The notes beneath the pieces are model-generated. The model had not been told where the DNA came from and made no database searches. It saw nothing but the letters and a program-made list of their open reading frames with translations. The position numbers were made by a program, and so were the translations under genes. Below are positions 7,665-16,020 of a stretch of 64,000 bases of DNA, one piece after another. The DNA comes from Amnibacterium endophyticum (GTDB taxonomy: Bacteria > Actinomycetota > Actinomycetes > Actinomycetales > Microbacteriaceae), in NCBI RefSeq assembly GCF_042680685.1, contig NZ_JBHUEA010000016.1:1-64000 (forward strand). Reading direction: 5' to 3'. Within the stretch, counting starts at the first letter, position 1. Every line of letters begins with the position of its first letter.

Positions 7665-9029
7665 TCAGGACAGCCGGAGCCGGAGGCGCCGTGCAGCGGC
7701 GAGCGCCGCGACGCCTCGTGCCGTGGCCCCGGAGGCGAGGGAGGACCGGTACGCGGCGATGCAGGCGTTCCAGAAACCGTCGCTGAACGTCGGGTACGGG
7801 TGGGTGGTCGACGTCACCTGCTCGACGGTCAGCCCGGTGCGGACCGCGAGCGCGGCCTCGCCGATCGTCTCGCCGGCCCGCGGTGCGACGACGGTCGCGC
7901 CGACGACGCGGCCCCGCCCGTCGACCACGACCTCGGTGAAGCCGCCGGTCCGCCGCGCGGCGACCGCGCGGTCCACCTCGTCGTGGGCGACGCGGTGGAC
8001 GCGGTCGCCGCCGGCGGGCCGGGTGCGGCCGACCGCGGCGACCTCCGGCTGCGTGAAGGTGCAGTGCGGCACGGCGTCCTCGTCGATCGTGCGGCGGAGG
8101 CCGAGGACCGCGTTCGCCGCGACCACGGCGCCGTTCATCCCGGCCGTGTGCGTGTACTGCGGCAGCGGGGTCGCGTCGCCGGCCGCCCAGACCCTCGGGC
8201 TGGTCGTGAGCAGGGTGCGCCGGACGCGCACGTGACCACGGGGTCCGACCGCGACGCCCGCGGCGCCGAGCCCGAGCGCCGCGGTGTTGGGCCGCCGGCC
8301 CGCGACGACGAGCACGCGGTCGCAGCGCACCGGCTCCCCGTCGACCACGGCCGTCCCGCCGTCCACGCGGTCGAGCGACGCGCCGAGCCGGACGTCGATC
8401 CCGTCCGCGACGATCGCGGCGATCACCGCGGCCGACGCGTCCGGCACGTCCCGCGGCAGCAGGCGCTCCGCACGCTGCACGAGCGTCACCGCGCTGCCGA
8501 GCCGTACGGCGGCCTGGGCGAGCTCGCAGCCGGCGGGTCCGCCGCCCAGCACCAGCAGGCGTGCCGGCAGCTCCTCCAGGTCCCACAGCGTGTCGGTCGT
8601 CAGCGGGTCCTCGAGCCCGGGCACGTCGGGGACGAGGGGGCGGGACCCGGTCGCGATCACGGCCTGCGCGAAGCGGAGCGGCCGGCCGTCGACGACCGCG
8701 GTCCGCGGGCCGGTGAAGCGGGCCGTCCCCCGCAGCACCCGGACGCCGTCCGCCTCGAGGGCAGCCGCGGAGTCGACCGGGGCGATGTCCGCCGTCGCGG
8801 CGCGGACGCGGGCGAGCGCCGCGCGGTCGTCGACGCCGTCGGCCGCGGCCTCCAGCAGGGCCTTCGACGGCACGCAGCCCGTCCAGAGGCAGTCGCCGCC
8901 CGGCTGCTCGTCCCGCTCCACCAGCACCGGCCGCGCGCCGAAGGAGGAGGCCGTGCGCGCGGCGACCAGGCCTGCGGTGCCGCCGCCGATCACGAGCAGG
9001 TCGATGCGGTCGTCGCAGGTCTCGCCCAT
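7665..9029 (-). CDS. FAD-dependent pyridine nucleotide-disulfide oxidoreductase
   Basis: A 454-residue class I flavoprotein related to dihydrolipoamide dehydrogenase and mercuric reductase. The FAD-binding GGGTAGLVAA is at the N-terminus and the redox disulfide is in GGDCLWTGCVPSK (Cys-x4-Cys). An NAD(P)-binding GGGPAGCELAQ lies mid-protein, with AAGDATPLPQYTHTA before the dimerisation domain. The C-terminus reads STTHPYPTFSDGFW, with Asp where most homologues have Glu. No lipoyl or heavy-metal domain is present, so the substrate is unresolved. TACCCT sits 6 nt before the ATG, arguing for a leaderless start. Confidence 0.85.
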   Translation of the reverse strand: MGETCDDRIDLLVIGGGTAGLVAARTASSFGARPVLVERDEQPGGDCLWTGCVPSKALLEAAADGVDDRAALARVRAATADIAPVDSAAALEADGVRVLRGTARFTGPRTAVVDGRPLRFAQAVIATGSRPLVPDVPGLEDPLTTDTLWDLEELPARLLVLGGGPAGCELAQAAVRLGSAVTLVQRAERLLPRDVPDASAAVIAAIVADGIDVRLGASLDRVDGGTAVVDGEPVRCDRVLVVAGRRPNTAALGLGAAGVAVGPRGHVRVRRTLLTTSPRVWAAGDATPLPQYTHTAGMNGAVVAANAVLGLRRTIDEDAVPHCTFTQPEVAAVGRTRPAGGDRVHRVAHDEVDRAVAARRTGGFTEVVVDGRGRVVGATVVAPRAGETIGEAALAVRTGLTVEQVTSTTHPYPTFSDGFWNACIAAYRSSLASGATARGVAALAAARRLRLRLS

Positions 9030-9055
9030 CGGGCGAGGGTACGAGTGGAGGCTCC

Positions 9056-9685
9056 ATGCGCATCGATCCGTACGGCCCGGCCGCCCGCTGGTACGACGTC
9101 GCGTCCGGGGAGCGGCTCGTCTACCGCGCCGGACGCCTGGCCGGGCTGCGCCTGCTGCGCCCCCGCCGGGGCGACGCCGTGGTCGACCTCGGCTGCGGCA
9201 CCGGGCTGAACCTCCCGCTGCTCGCCCGCGCGGTCGGCCCCGAGGGCCTGCTCGTCGGCCTGGACCGCAGCCCGCACATGCTCGCCGTCGCCGCGCGGCG
9301 GCCCGGGCGCGGCTGGCCCGGCGTCCACCTCGTGGAGGCGGACGCCACCCGCCCGCCCCTCGACCGCGTCGCCGAGGTGCTCCGGGCGGCGGGCAGGCCG
9401 GCGGGCGCCGACGCGGTGATCGCCACCTACTCGCTGAGCGTCACCGACGACTGGCGAGCGGCCTGGGCCGGCGCGACGGCGCTGCTGAGGCCGGGCGGCC
9501 GGGCCGCGGTCGTCGACATGCGGCTGCCCGCCGGCCCGGCGCGCCCATTCGCGGCGCTCGCGATGCGGCTCGGCGGCGCCGACCCCGACGCGGCGCCCTG
9601 GCGGCCGCTCGCGGAGGCCGCCGACGCCCGGCGCGTCGTGCTGCGCGCGGGCCACGTGGTGGCCGTCGCGGGGACCCCCGCCTGA
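9056..9685 (+). CDS. Class I SAM-dependent methyltransferase
   Basis: A 209-residue methyltransferase. It has the AdoMet-binding motif I VVDLGCGTGLNLPLL, the motif II acidic residue in LVGLDRSPHML, and a later strand DAVIATYSLSVTDDWRAAW followed by LLRPGGRAAVVDM. It is divergent from the flavin reductase, with 26 nt between the starts. GGAGG-like bases lie just upstream of the ATG. The substrate is not evident. Confidence 0.85.
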   Translation: MRIDPYGPAARWYDVASGERLVYRAGRLAGLRLLRPRRGDAVVDLGCGTGLNLPLLARAVGPEGLLVGLDRSPHMLAVAARRPGRGWPGVHLVEADATRPPLDRVAEVLRAAGRPAGADAVIATYSLSVTDDWRAAWAGATALLRPGGRAAVVDMRLPAGPARPFAALAMRLGGADPDAAPWRPLAEAADARRVVLRAGHVVAVAGTPA

Positions 9686-9750
9686 GCACGCGTCCAGGCC
9701 GCGCCGCACGGGCCGTGCTCCGATGGGCTCCGATCCACGGGAGGCATGTC

Positions 9751-10506
9751 ATGGCAGGACGGTTGGACGGCGCGGTCGCGCTGGTGACGGGCGCGTCGAG
9801 CGGCATCGGCGAGGCGGCCGCGGAGGCGCTCGCCGCCGAGGGGGCGAGCGTCGCGATCGCGGCCCGGCGCCGCGACCGGCTCGAGGCGCTCGCCGAGCGC
9901 ATCGGCGGCCGCACCCTCGTGCTCGAGACCGACGTGACCGACCAGGGCCAGGCGCAGGCGGCGGTCGAGCGGACCGTCGCGGAGCTCGGCCGGCTCGACG
10001 TCGTCGTGAACAACGCGGGCGTCATGCTGCTCGGCCCGATCGAGGGCGCGCCGATCGAGGAGTGGGACCGGATGGTGACCCTGAACGTGCAGGGGCTCCT
10101 CTACGTCGCGCACGCCGCGCTGCCGCACCTGCTCGCCGCCGCGGAGGACTCCTCCCGGGGCGTCGCCGACCTCGTGAACATCAGCAGCGTCGCGGGCCGC
10201 GTCGCGCGCAGCGGCTCCGGCGTCTACAACCTGACGAAGTGGGGCGTGAACGCCTTCAGCGAGTCGCTGCGGCAGGAGGTCACGGGCCGGCACGTCCGGG
10301 TCGGGATCGTCGAGCCGGGCGCCGTGGCGACCGAGCTGCGCGACCACCTGCGCGACGAGATCCGCGAGCAGCAGGCGAAGCGGTTCGAGGGGATGGAGCC
10401 GCTCGAGTCCGAGGACATCGCCGAGGCGATCGTCTACATGGTGACCCGGCCGCGGCGGATGGCCGTGAACGAGCTGCTGGTGCGGCCCACCGAGCAGGAG
10501 GGCTGA
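9751..10506 (+). CDS. Short-chain dehydrogenase/reductase (SDR)
   Basis: A 251-residue classical SDR. The nucleotide-binding TGASSGIG is at residues 13-20 and NNAGV follows the Rossmann beta-4 strand. Ser in NISSVAGR and the YNLTK Tyr/Lys pair complete the catalytic set. The basic AARRRDR after beta-2 favours NADP(H). GGGAGG lies 6 nt upstream of the ATG. The next gene, a lipase-like hydrolase, starts 4 nt after its stop, so they form an operon. Confidence 0.9.
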   Translation: MAGRLDGAVALVTGASSGIGEAAAEALAAEGASVAIAARRRDRLEALAERIGGRTLVLETDVTDQGQAQAAVERTVAELGRLDVVVNNAGVMLLGPIEGAPIEEWDRMVTLNVQGLLYVAHAALPHLLAAAEDSSRGVADLVNISSVAGRVARSGSGVYNLTKWGVNAFSESLRQEVTGRHVRVGIVEPGAVATELRDHLRDEIREQQAKRFEGMEPLESEDIAEAIVYMVTRPRRMAVNELLVRPTEQEG

Positions 10507-10510
10507 GGCC

Positions 10511-11386
10511 GTGGAGCACGACGACGCGACCCTGCCGTCGCCGGCGGACGGGCTCGCGCTCGCCGTGCACACCTGGCGCCCCGCGGGCGACCCGCACGGC
10601 GCGGTGCAGATCGCGCACGGCGTCGCGGAGTTCGCGGAGCGCTACGACCGCCTCGCGACCGAGCTGACGCGCGCCGGCTGGCTGGTCGTCGCGCACGACC
10701 ACCGGGGCCACGGCGGATCGATCGGCGGCGACGTGCCGCTCGGGTCGTTCGGCCCGGGCGGCTGGGCGGCGCTGGTCGGCGACGTGAGCGCCGTCTCGCG
10801 GCACGTCGCGGACGCGCACCCGGGCCTGCCGCTCGTGCTCCTCGGCCACTCGATGGGCTCGTTCGCCGCGCAGCAGGTGCTGCTGCAGCACTCGGCGGAG
10901 TACGCCGCCGCGGTGCTGACGGGCACGAGCGCGGTCGACGTGTTCGCAGCCTCGGCGGCGGAGCAGGACGGCGGGCTCACCGCGCTGAACGCCGGGTTCG
11001 AGGAGCGCACCGGGTACGAGTGGCTCTCACGCGACGCGGCGGAGGTCGACGAGTACGTCCGCGACCCCCGGTCCGGCTTCGACCTGGCCGACGACGTGAT
11101 GCCGCAGATGCTGTCCACCGCGGAGCGGCTCGCGGACCCCGCCGCACTCGCCGGCATCCGCCCGGACCTGCCCGTGCTGCTGATGAGCGGCACCGACGAC
11201 CCGCTCGCGGGCGGCGGCGACCTGGTGCGGCTCGTCGCGCAGCGGTACCGGGACGCAGGCCTCACCGACGTGGAGGTCGACCTCTATCCGGGCGCCCGCC
11301 ACGAGGTCTTCAACGAGACGAACCGCGAGGACGTCACGGCGGACCTGCTCGGCTGGCTCGACGCCAAGGTGCCCGTCGCCCGCTGA
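10511..11386 (+). CDS. Alpha/beta hydrolase, monoacylglycerol lipase-like
   Basis: A 291-residue hydrolase of the lysophospholipase/monoacylglycerol lipase type. It has VAHDHRGHGGS, the nucleophile elbow LLGHSMGSFAAQ, the acidic residue in MSGTDDPLAGG and a C-terminal His in GARHEVFNETNRE. There is no signal peptide. It is co-transcribed with the upstream SDR, which suggests action on a shared lipid or ester metabolite; this is inference. Confidence 0.85.
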   Translation: MEHDDATLPSPADGLALAVHTWRPAGDPHGAVQIAHGVAEFAERYDRLATELTRAGWLVVAHDHRGHGGSIGGDVPLGSFGPGGWAALVGDVSAVSRHVADAHPGLPLVLLGHSMGSFAAQQVLLQHSAEYAAAVLTGTSAVDVFAASAAEQDGGLTALNAGFEERTGYEWLSRDAAEVDEYVRDPRSGFDLADDVMPQMLSTAERLADPAALAGIRPDLPVLLMSGTDDPLAGGGDLVRLVAQRYRDAGLTDVEVDLYPGARHEVFNETNREDVTADLLGWLDAKVPVAR

Positions 11387-11446
11387 ACGGCGCCTCCCCC
11401 GGCCCGCACCCGGCGGACGGGGAGGCGCGGGGGCGAGGATCGCGCC

Positions 11447-11605
11447 GTGAGCGACGAGCGGCCCCCGGGCGAGCCGGACCAGCAGGACGAGACCGTGCCG
11501 GCGGAGCGGGTAGGGCCGGGCCCCGAGCACGAGCGGGTCGCGGGCGACGCGGCCTCCGCGCCCGCGGCTCAGCCGCGCGAGTCGACGGGCAGCACCAGCG
11601 CTTGA
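11447..11605 (+). CDS. Small acidic disordered protein
   Basis: A 52-residue protein rich in Glu, Asp, Pro, Gly and Ala (MSDERPPGEPDQQDETVPAE at the start), with no hydrophobic core and no cysteine. GAGGAT at 11435-11440 is exactly 6 nt before the GTG, the same arrangement as for well-supported genes here, which favours real expression. A comparable small acidic protein is at 44779..44964. Function unknown. Confidence 0.45.
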   Translation: MSDERPPGEPDQQDETVPAERVGPGPEHERVAGDAASAPAAQPRESTGSTSA

Positions 11606-11630
11606 CGACGCGCCCGGCGTCACGGGAATA

Positions 11631-11674
11631 GTGGATAGCGGTCAACTGCTCCTCTATGGTGGACACAGATCAAC
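11631..11674 (+). promoter_or_regulatory. Promoter with two MarR-type operator candidates
   Basis: Two related 16-bp quasi-palindromes, GTGGATAGCGGTCAAC (11631-11646) and GTGGACACAGATCAAC (11659-11674), share GTGGA-N6-TCAAC. Their centres are 28 bp apart. A -10-like TATGGT (11655-11660) lies between them, with the expected start of transcription inside the second copy. Binding here would block the efflux gene and the MarR gene downstream. Confidence 0.5.
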
Positions 11675-11689
11675 CAGCTTGGAGCCTCC

Positions 11690-13393
11690 TTGAGCCGCAC
11701 CTCCTCCGCGCCCGCCCGGATGCAGACCCCCGAAGACCGCGCCCGCCACCGAGAGGTGCTGTCGGCGCTCTCCGGCCTGCTGATGGGCATGTTCGTCGCG
11801 ATCCTCGCCGGCACCGTCGTCTCGACGTCGCTGCCCCGGATCATCGCCGACCTCGGCGGCGACCAGACCGCCTACACGTGGGTCGTCACCTCGACCCTGC
11901 TCGCCACGACCGTCTCGACGCCGATCTGGGGCAAGCTCGCCGACCTCGTGAACCGCAAGGTCCTCGTGCAGATCGCGCTCGTGATCTTCGTCGTCGGATC
12001 GGCCCTCGCCGGGTTCTCGCAGGACACGAACACCCTCATCGCCTTCCGCGCCGTGCAGGGCCTCGGCGCCGGCGGCCTCACCGCGCTGGTCCAGGTCGTG
12101 ATGGCGGACATCGTGAGCCCCCGCGAGCGCGGCCGCTACATGGGCTTCATCGGGGCCGTCATGGCGGTCGGCACGGTCGGCGGCCCGCTGATCGGCGGCC
12201 TCCTCACCGACGGGTTCGGCTGGCGGTGGAACTTCTACGTCGCGCTCCCCTTCGCCGTGGTGGCGCTCGTGCTGATCCAGCGGACCCTGCACCTGCCCGC
12301 CCGCGCCAAGCGCGCCGTGTCCATCGACTACCTGGGCGCCGCCCTGATCGCGAGCGGCGTCGCCCTGCTGCTGATCTGGGTGTCCCTCGCCGGCAAGCAG
12401 TTCGACTGGGGCTCCGCCACCAGCTGGACGATGGTCGTCGGCGCCGTCGTGCTGCTCGTCGCGGCCGTGGTGACCGAGCTGCGGGTCAAGGAGCCGATCA
12501 TCCCGATGACGCTCTTCAGGAACCGCACCTTCGTGTTCGCGGTGCTCGCGAGCCTGCCGCTCGGCGTCGTGCTGTTCGGCACGTCGGTCTTCCTCAGCCA
12601 GTACCTGCAGCTCGCCGAGGGGCACACCCCGACCGAGTCCGGCCTGCTGACCCTGCCGATGGTGATCGGCCTGCTCGGGGCGAGCACCGTCATCGGCGGC
12701 GTCATCAGCCGCACCGGCGTCTGGAAGCGGTACATGGTCACGGGCGCCCTGCTGCTCGTGGCGGGCGTGAGCCTGCTCGGCACCATCCGCTACGACACCC
12801 CCTACTGGGTGCTCGCGATCTTCATGCTGCTGCTCGGCCTCGGGCTCGGCATGACGATGCAGAACCTCGTGCTGGTGACGCAGAACTCCCTGCGGGCGGA
12901 CCAGCTGGGCGCGGGCAGCGCGTCGATCGCCTTCTTCCGCAGCCTCGGCGGCACGCTCGGCGTCTCCGCGCTCGGCGCCTTCCTCGGCCCGCGCATCGCG
13001 GACCTCGTGAAGTCCGGCCTCGCGGCGCTCGACCCCGCGCTCGCGCAGGCCGCCGGCCGCTCGCTCGGCGGCGGCACCGTGCCCGTCGTCTCGTCGCTGC
13101 CCGGCCCCATCCGGACGGTCGTGGAGAGCGCCTACGGCGAGGGCATCGGCGACGTGTTCCTGCTCGCCGCCCCGCTGACGCTGGTCACGCTGCTCTTCAT
13201 CGCCCTGCTGCCGAACCGGCCGCTCGGCACCCGGACGGCCGCCCAGCAGCTGGCCGAGGACGTGCGGCCGGAGGACCGCCTGCAGACCACCGAGGCCGAG
13301 CGCGTGCTCGAGCTCGGCGCGAACGAGGTCGGCTCGACCACGGAGGGCGTGCGCTCGGAGGCGCCCGAGGCCGAGACCGCGGGACGCCGCTGA
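11690..13393 (+). CDS. MFS drug efflux transporter, DHA2 (14-TM) family
   Basis: A 567-residue membrane transporter of the EmrB/QacA type, expected to export drugs or toxic organics with proton antiport. About 14 hydrophobic helices run through the first 500 residues. TSTLLATTVSTPIWGKLADL is the motif-A loop region, and GGPLIGGLLTDGFGWRWNFYV is motif C plus the family-typical helix-5 end. The C-terminal 60 residues are hydrophilic and acidic. The TTG start at 11690 is preceded by GGAG at 11681; an in-frame ATG at 11720 is the alternative. A MarR regulator follows. Confidence 0.9.
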   Translation: MSRTSSAPARMQTPEDRARHREVLSALSGLLMGMFVAILAGTVVSTSLPRIIADLGGDQTAYTWVVTSTLLATTVSTPIWGKLADLVNRKVLVQIALVIFVVGSALAGFSQDTNTLIAFRAVQGLGAGGLTALVQVVMADIVSPRERGRYMGFIGAVMAVGTVGGPLIGGLLTDGFGWRWNFYVALPFAVVALVLIQRTLHLPARAKRAVSIDYLGAALIASGVALLLIWVSLAGKQFDWGSATSWTMVVGAVVLLVAAVVTELRVKEPIIPMTLFRNRTFVFAVLASLPLGVVLFGTSVFLSQYLQLAEGHTPTESGLLTLPMVIGLLGASTVIGGVISRTGVWKRYMVTGALLLVAGVSLLGTIRYDTPYWVLAIFMLLLGLGLGMTMQNLVLVTQNSLRADQLGAGSASIAFFRSLGGTLGVSALGAFLGPRIADLVKSGLAALDPALAQAAGRSLGGGTVPVVSSLPGPIRTVVESAYGEGIGDVFLLAAPLTLVTLLFIALLPNRPLGTRTAAQQLAEDVRPEDRLQTTEAERVLELGANEVGSTTEGVRSEAPEAETAGRR

Positions 13394-13419
13394 TGCCCGG
13401 CCCGGCTACGGTGGGCGCC

Positions 13420-13866
13420 GTGGCGACCGACGACGCGATCCGCACCATCGAGGGATCGTTCGAGCGGATCGCCGTGGCCGCCCGCCGGGCCGGGCGCAGC
13501 ATCGCGCAGCGCTTCGACCCGGAGCTGCAGCCGGCGGCGTGGGCCGTCCTGCGCGAGCTGCTGCGCGGCGGCCCGATGCAGCCGCACGCGCTCGCGGCCG
13601 CCATGTCGATGGACCGCAGCGCGATCAGCCGGCTGCTGAAGGAGCTGCGCGAGCGCGGCCTGATCGAGGCCGAGCGCGACGAGCAGGACGGCCGCTCCCA
13701 GTGGATCTCCGTCACGCCCGCCGCGAGGGCTCGCGCCGAGGCCGTGCTCGCCGACCGGCGGCAGCGGCTGCACGAGCACCTGTCCGCCTGGGACGAGGGC
13801 GACCTCGACCGCTTCGCGGTGCTGCTCGACCGCTTCGCGGACCCGGAGTGGCTGAGCGAGACGTGA
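13420..13866 (+). CDS. MarR family transcriptional regulator
   Basis: A 148-residue winged-helix regulator, probably the repressor of the upstream efflux gene. The DNA-recognition helix is AAAMSMDRSAISRLLKELRE and the wing follows (RDEQDGRSQWISVTPAARAR). GTG 13420 is chosen because TACGGT at 13407-13412 lies 7 nt before it. An ATG at 13393 overlapping the efflux stop (TGATG) would add nine residues and allow coupled translation. The likely ligand is a substrate of the pump. Confidence 0.85.
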   Translation: MATDDAIRTIEGSFERIAVAARRAGRSIAQRFDPELQPAAWAVLRELLRGGPMQPHALAAAMSMDRSAISRLLKELRERGLIEAERDEQDGRSQWISVTPAARARAEAVLADRRQRLHEHLSAWDEGDLDRFAVLLDRFADPEWLSET

Positions 13867-14336
13867 CCGGCCCGCTGGTGCTGCGGGTCGGCGCGATCGA
13901 CGAGCCCGACGCGGTGCGGATGACCGACGAGGTGCAGCGCTGGTACGTCGAGGTCTACGGCGGACCGGACGACGACCCGACGCCGCCCGCGGACTTCGCC
14001 GCCCCGCGCGGCCGCTTCGTCATCGGGGAGGTCGACGGCGCCGCCGTCGCGATGGGCGGCTGGACGCGCGACGGCGACGACGTGAAGCTGCGGCGGATGT
14101 ACGTGCGCCCCGCCGGGCGCCGGCGTGGGTACGCCGGCCTGCTGCTCGGGGAGCTCGAGCGCCTCGCCGCCCTGGACGGGGCGAGGCGGGCCGTGCTCAC
14201 CACCGGGCTGCCGCAGACCGCGGCGATCGCGCTCTACCGGGCGCACGGCTACGCCGACGTCCCGGCGTTCGGCTTCCACGCGGCGTCCTCCACCGCCGTC
14301 CACCTCGGCAAGCCGCTCGCCCTCGTCGGCGCCTGA
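13863..14336 (+). CDS. GNAT family N-acetyltransferase
   Basis: A 157-residue acetyltransferase. The acetyl-CoA binding motif A is LRRMYVRPAGRRRGYAGLLL (R-x-x-G-x-G/A pattern). A C-terminal ALYRAHGYADVPAFG segment is typical of the GNAT fold. The GTG start overlaps the MarR stop (GTGA), so it belongs to the efflux operon and may modify the same class of compound. Substrate unknown. Confidence 0.85.
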   Translation: MTGPLVLRVGAIDEPDAVRMTDEVQRWYVEVYGGPDDDPTPPADFAAPRGRFVIGEVDGAAVAMGGWTRDGDDVKLRRMYVRPAGRRRGYAGLLLGELERLAALDGARRAVLTTGLPQTAAIALYRAHGYADVPAFGFHAASSTAVHLGKPLALVGA

Positions 14337-14385
14337 CCCGCCCAGAGGGGTGCACGCCGGAGCCGGCGAGGGCCATCCTGATCCG

Positions 14386-15051
14386 GTGGAGGACGCGGAG
14401 CGGGAGGCGCTGCGGCGCAGCCTCTACCGCGCCGGCGCGACGGACGAGGACGTCCGCGCCTACCGCGACGTGTCGCCGCCGCCCGCGGGCCCGGTGGCGC
14501 CCCCGCCCGCGGCCCGGCCCGGGCGTCGCGGCGTCCTGCTCGCGGGCGGGGCGCTCGTCGCGGGCCTGATCGGGGCCGCGGCGGCGGCCGGGGGGCGGTC
14601 GGCCGGTGGGGCGGGCTCCGCGACGACCGCGGCGACGGCCTCCTCGTCCTCCGACACGACGTCGACGACCTGGACGACGTCCGCGAGCGCCCCGGCGCCG
14701 CGGGTGGCGCGGCCGCCGGACCTGCCCGACGTGGTCTTCACCGAGGCCGGGATCGTCTTCACCCACGAGGGGCGCGGCGACCAGACGGTGCCGCTGCAGC
14801 CGGGGCTCGCGGCGAAGGGCGGTGCCGTCGCCGTCGCGCTCTCCCCGCGCGACCCCCGGGAGCCGACGGCGTGGCGGCTGCTCGCCGCGGGCGGTGCGGC
14901 GCCGGTGGTGCTCGCGCAGCGCGCGTGGGGCGTCCGCGATCCGGACGAGGGGCCCGTCGTGCTGCCGGGGCTCGCGTCGGCGTCCGACCGGCTGCAGGTG
15001 CTGGCGTCGAGGGACGCGCGCTGGACGCTGATCGTCACCTTCATCCGCTGA
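14386..15051 (+). CDS. Small membrane protein of the LRRRLY paralog family
   Basis: A 221-residue protein starting VEDAEREALRRSLYRAGATD, the same N-terminal signature as the copies at 1226, 39193 and 43930. It has a basic stretch, one transmembrane helix (VLLAGGALVAGLIGAAAAAG), a Ser/Thr-rich linker of about 35 residues and a beta-rich exterior domain ending DARWTLIVTFIR. CATCCT at 14374-14379 is 6 nt before the GTG. Function unknown. Confidence 0.8.
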   Translation: MEDAEREALRRSLYRAGATDEDVRAYRDVSPPPAGPVAPPPAARPGRRGVLLAGGALVAGLIGAAAAAGGRSAGGAGSATTAATASSSSDTTSTTWTTSASAPAPRVARPPDLPDVVFTEAGIVFTHEGRGDQTVPLQPGLAAKGGAVAVALSPRDPREPTAWRLLAAGGAAPVVLAQRAWGVRDPDEGPVVLPGLASASDRLQVLASRDARWTLIVTFIR

Positions 15052-15073
15052 CCCGCCCGTCCGCGGCGCGGGC

Positions 15074-15934
15074 TCACCCCACCGGGGCCGACAGGGTCGC
15101 GCTCCGGATCGCCGCGGTCAGCGCCTCCACCGCCGGCTTGGAGGCGGACGGGTTCGCGACCAGCCGGAAGTCGACCCCGCCGAGCCCGGGCAGCCCGAGC
15201 CGCGTCTCGACCTTCTGCAGGTCGGACGGGATCAGGGAGTGCGCGAGCACCGACACCCCGAGGCCCGCGCGGGTCGCGGCCAGCACGGCGCCGATGTCGC
15301 GGACCGTGCAGGCGATCCGCCAGCGGCGGCCGGCGGCGTCGAGCGCGTCGGTCGCCATCCGCCGCGTGAAGCTCGGCGACCGGTAGGCGATCAGCGGCAG
15401 CGGGTCCTCCTTCACGAACGGCTCCGCGTCCTCCGCCACCCACACGAACTGGTCGCGGAGCACGAGGGTGCCCTCCCCCGCCTCCACCGCCGGCTGCTTG
15501 AGGAAGACGAGGTCGAGGTGCCCGGCGGCCAGCCGCCGCGCGAGCACCGCGCTCTGGTCGACGGTCAGCTCCAGGTCCACCTGCGGGTTCAGCCGCCGGA
15601 ACTGCCGGAGGATCCGCGGCAGCTGCGTGATCGCCAGGTCGTCCGCCGTGCCGAAGCGCAGCCGTCCGCGGGTCGGTGACGACCGGAACCAGCTCTCCGC
15701 GTCGGCCATGGCGGCGAGGATCGTGCGCGCGAAGCCGGCGAGCGCCTCCCCCGCCTCGGTCAGCCGCACCCCGCGGGTCTCGCGGACGAACAGCGAGCGG
15801 CCGACCTCGTCCTCGAGCCGCCGCATCTGCTGGCTCACGGTCGGCTGGCTGATGCCGAGCTGGCGGGCGGCGGCCGTGAAGCCGCCCCCGCCCTCGACGG
15901 CGAGGAAGGTGCGGAGCAGGACGGGGTCGTACAC
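15074..15934 (-). CDS. LysR family transcriptional regulator
   Basis: A 286-residue LysR-type regulator. The N-terminal helix-turn-helix is GGFTAAARQLGISQPTVSQQ with RLEDEVGRSLFVRE after it; the rest is the type-2 periplasmic-binding-like effector domain. The GTG at 15934 (VYDPVLLRTFLAV) is chosen because a strong GGGAGG site lies 5 nt upstream, although the frame is open to 15949. It is divergent from an MFS gene it probably controls, with a LysR-type box between them. Confidence 0.9.
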   Translation of the reverse strand: MYDPVLLRTFLAVEGGGGFTAAARQLGISQPTVSQQMRRLEDEVGRSLFVRETRGVRLTEAGEALAGFARTILAAMADAESWFRSSPTRGRLRFGTADDLAITQLPRILRQFRRLNPQVDLELTVDQSAVLARRLAAGHLDLVFLKQPAVEAGEGTLVLRDQFVWVAEDAEPFVKEDPLPLIAYRSPSFTRRMATDALDAAGRRWRIACTVRDIGAVLAATRAGLGVSVLAHSLIPSDLQKVETRLGLPGLGGVDFRLVANPSASKPAVEALTAAIRSATLSAPVG

Positions 15935-15944
15935 GGGGCCTCCC

Positions 15945-15959
15945 ATCACGGAACGTGAT
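15945..15959. promoter_or_regulatory. LysR-type box in divergent promoter
   Basis: ATCACGGAACGTGAT is a perfect inverted repeat (6-3-6) containing the T-N11-A pattern typical of LysR-family binding sites. It sits directly upstream of the lysR ribosome site and 61 nt before the divergent MFS start. A -10-like TACCGT for the MFS gene lies at 16005-16010. Confidence 0.6.
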
Positions 15960-16020
15960 GACTCATATCAGTGTCCATCACCCGGATGCATGTCCCGGCG
16001 TGCCTACCGTGGCTCACGGC

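Noticed and set aside
7665..9029. Mercuric reductase with a mercury-resistance operon
   Set aside because: The CLWTGC disulfide is shared by many relatives. No heavy-metal domain, C-terminal Cys pair or mer genes are present.
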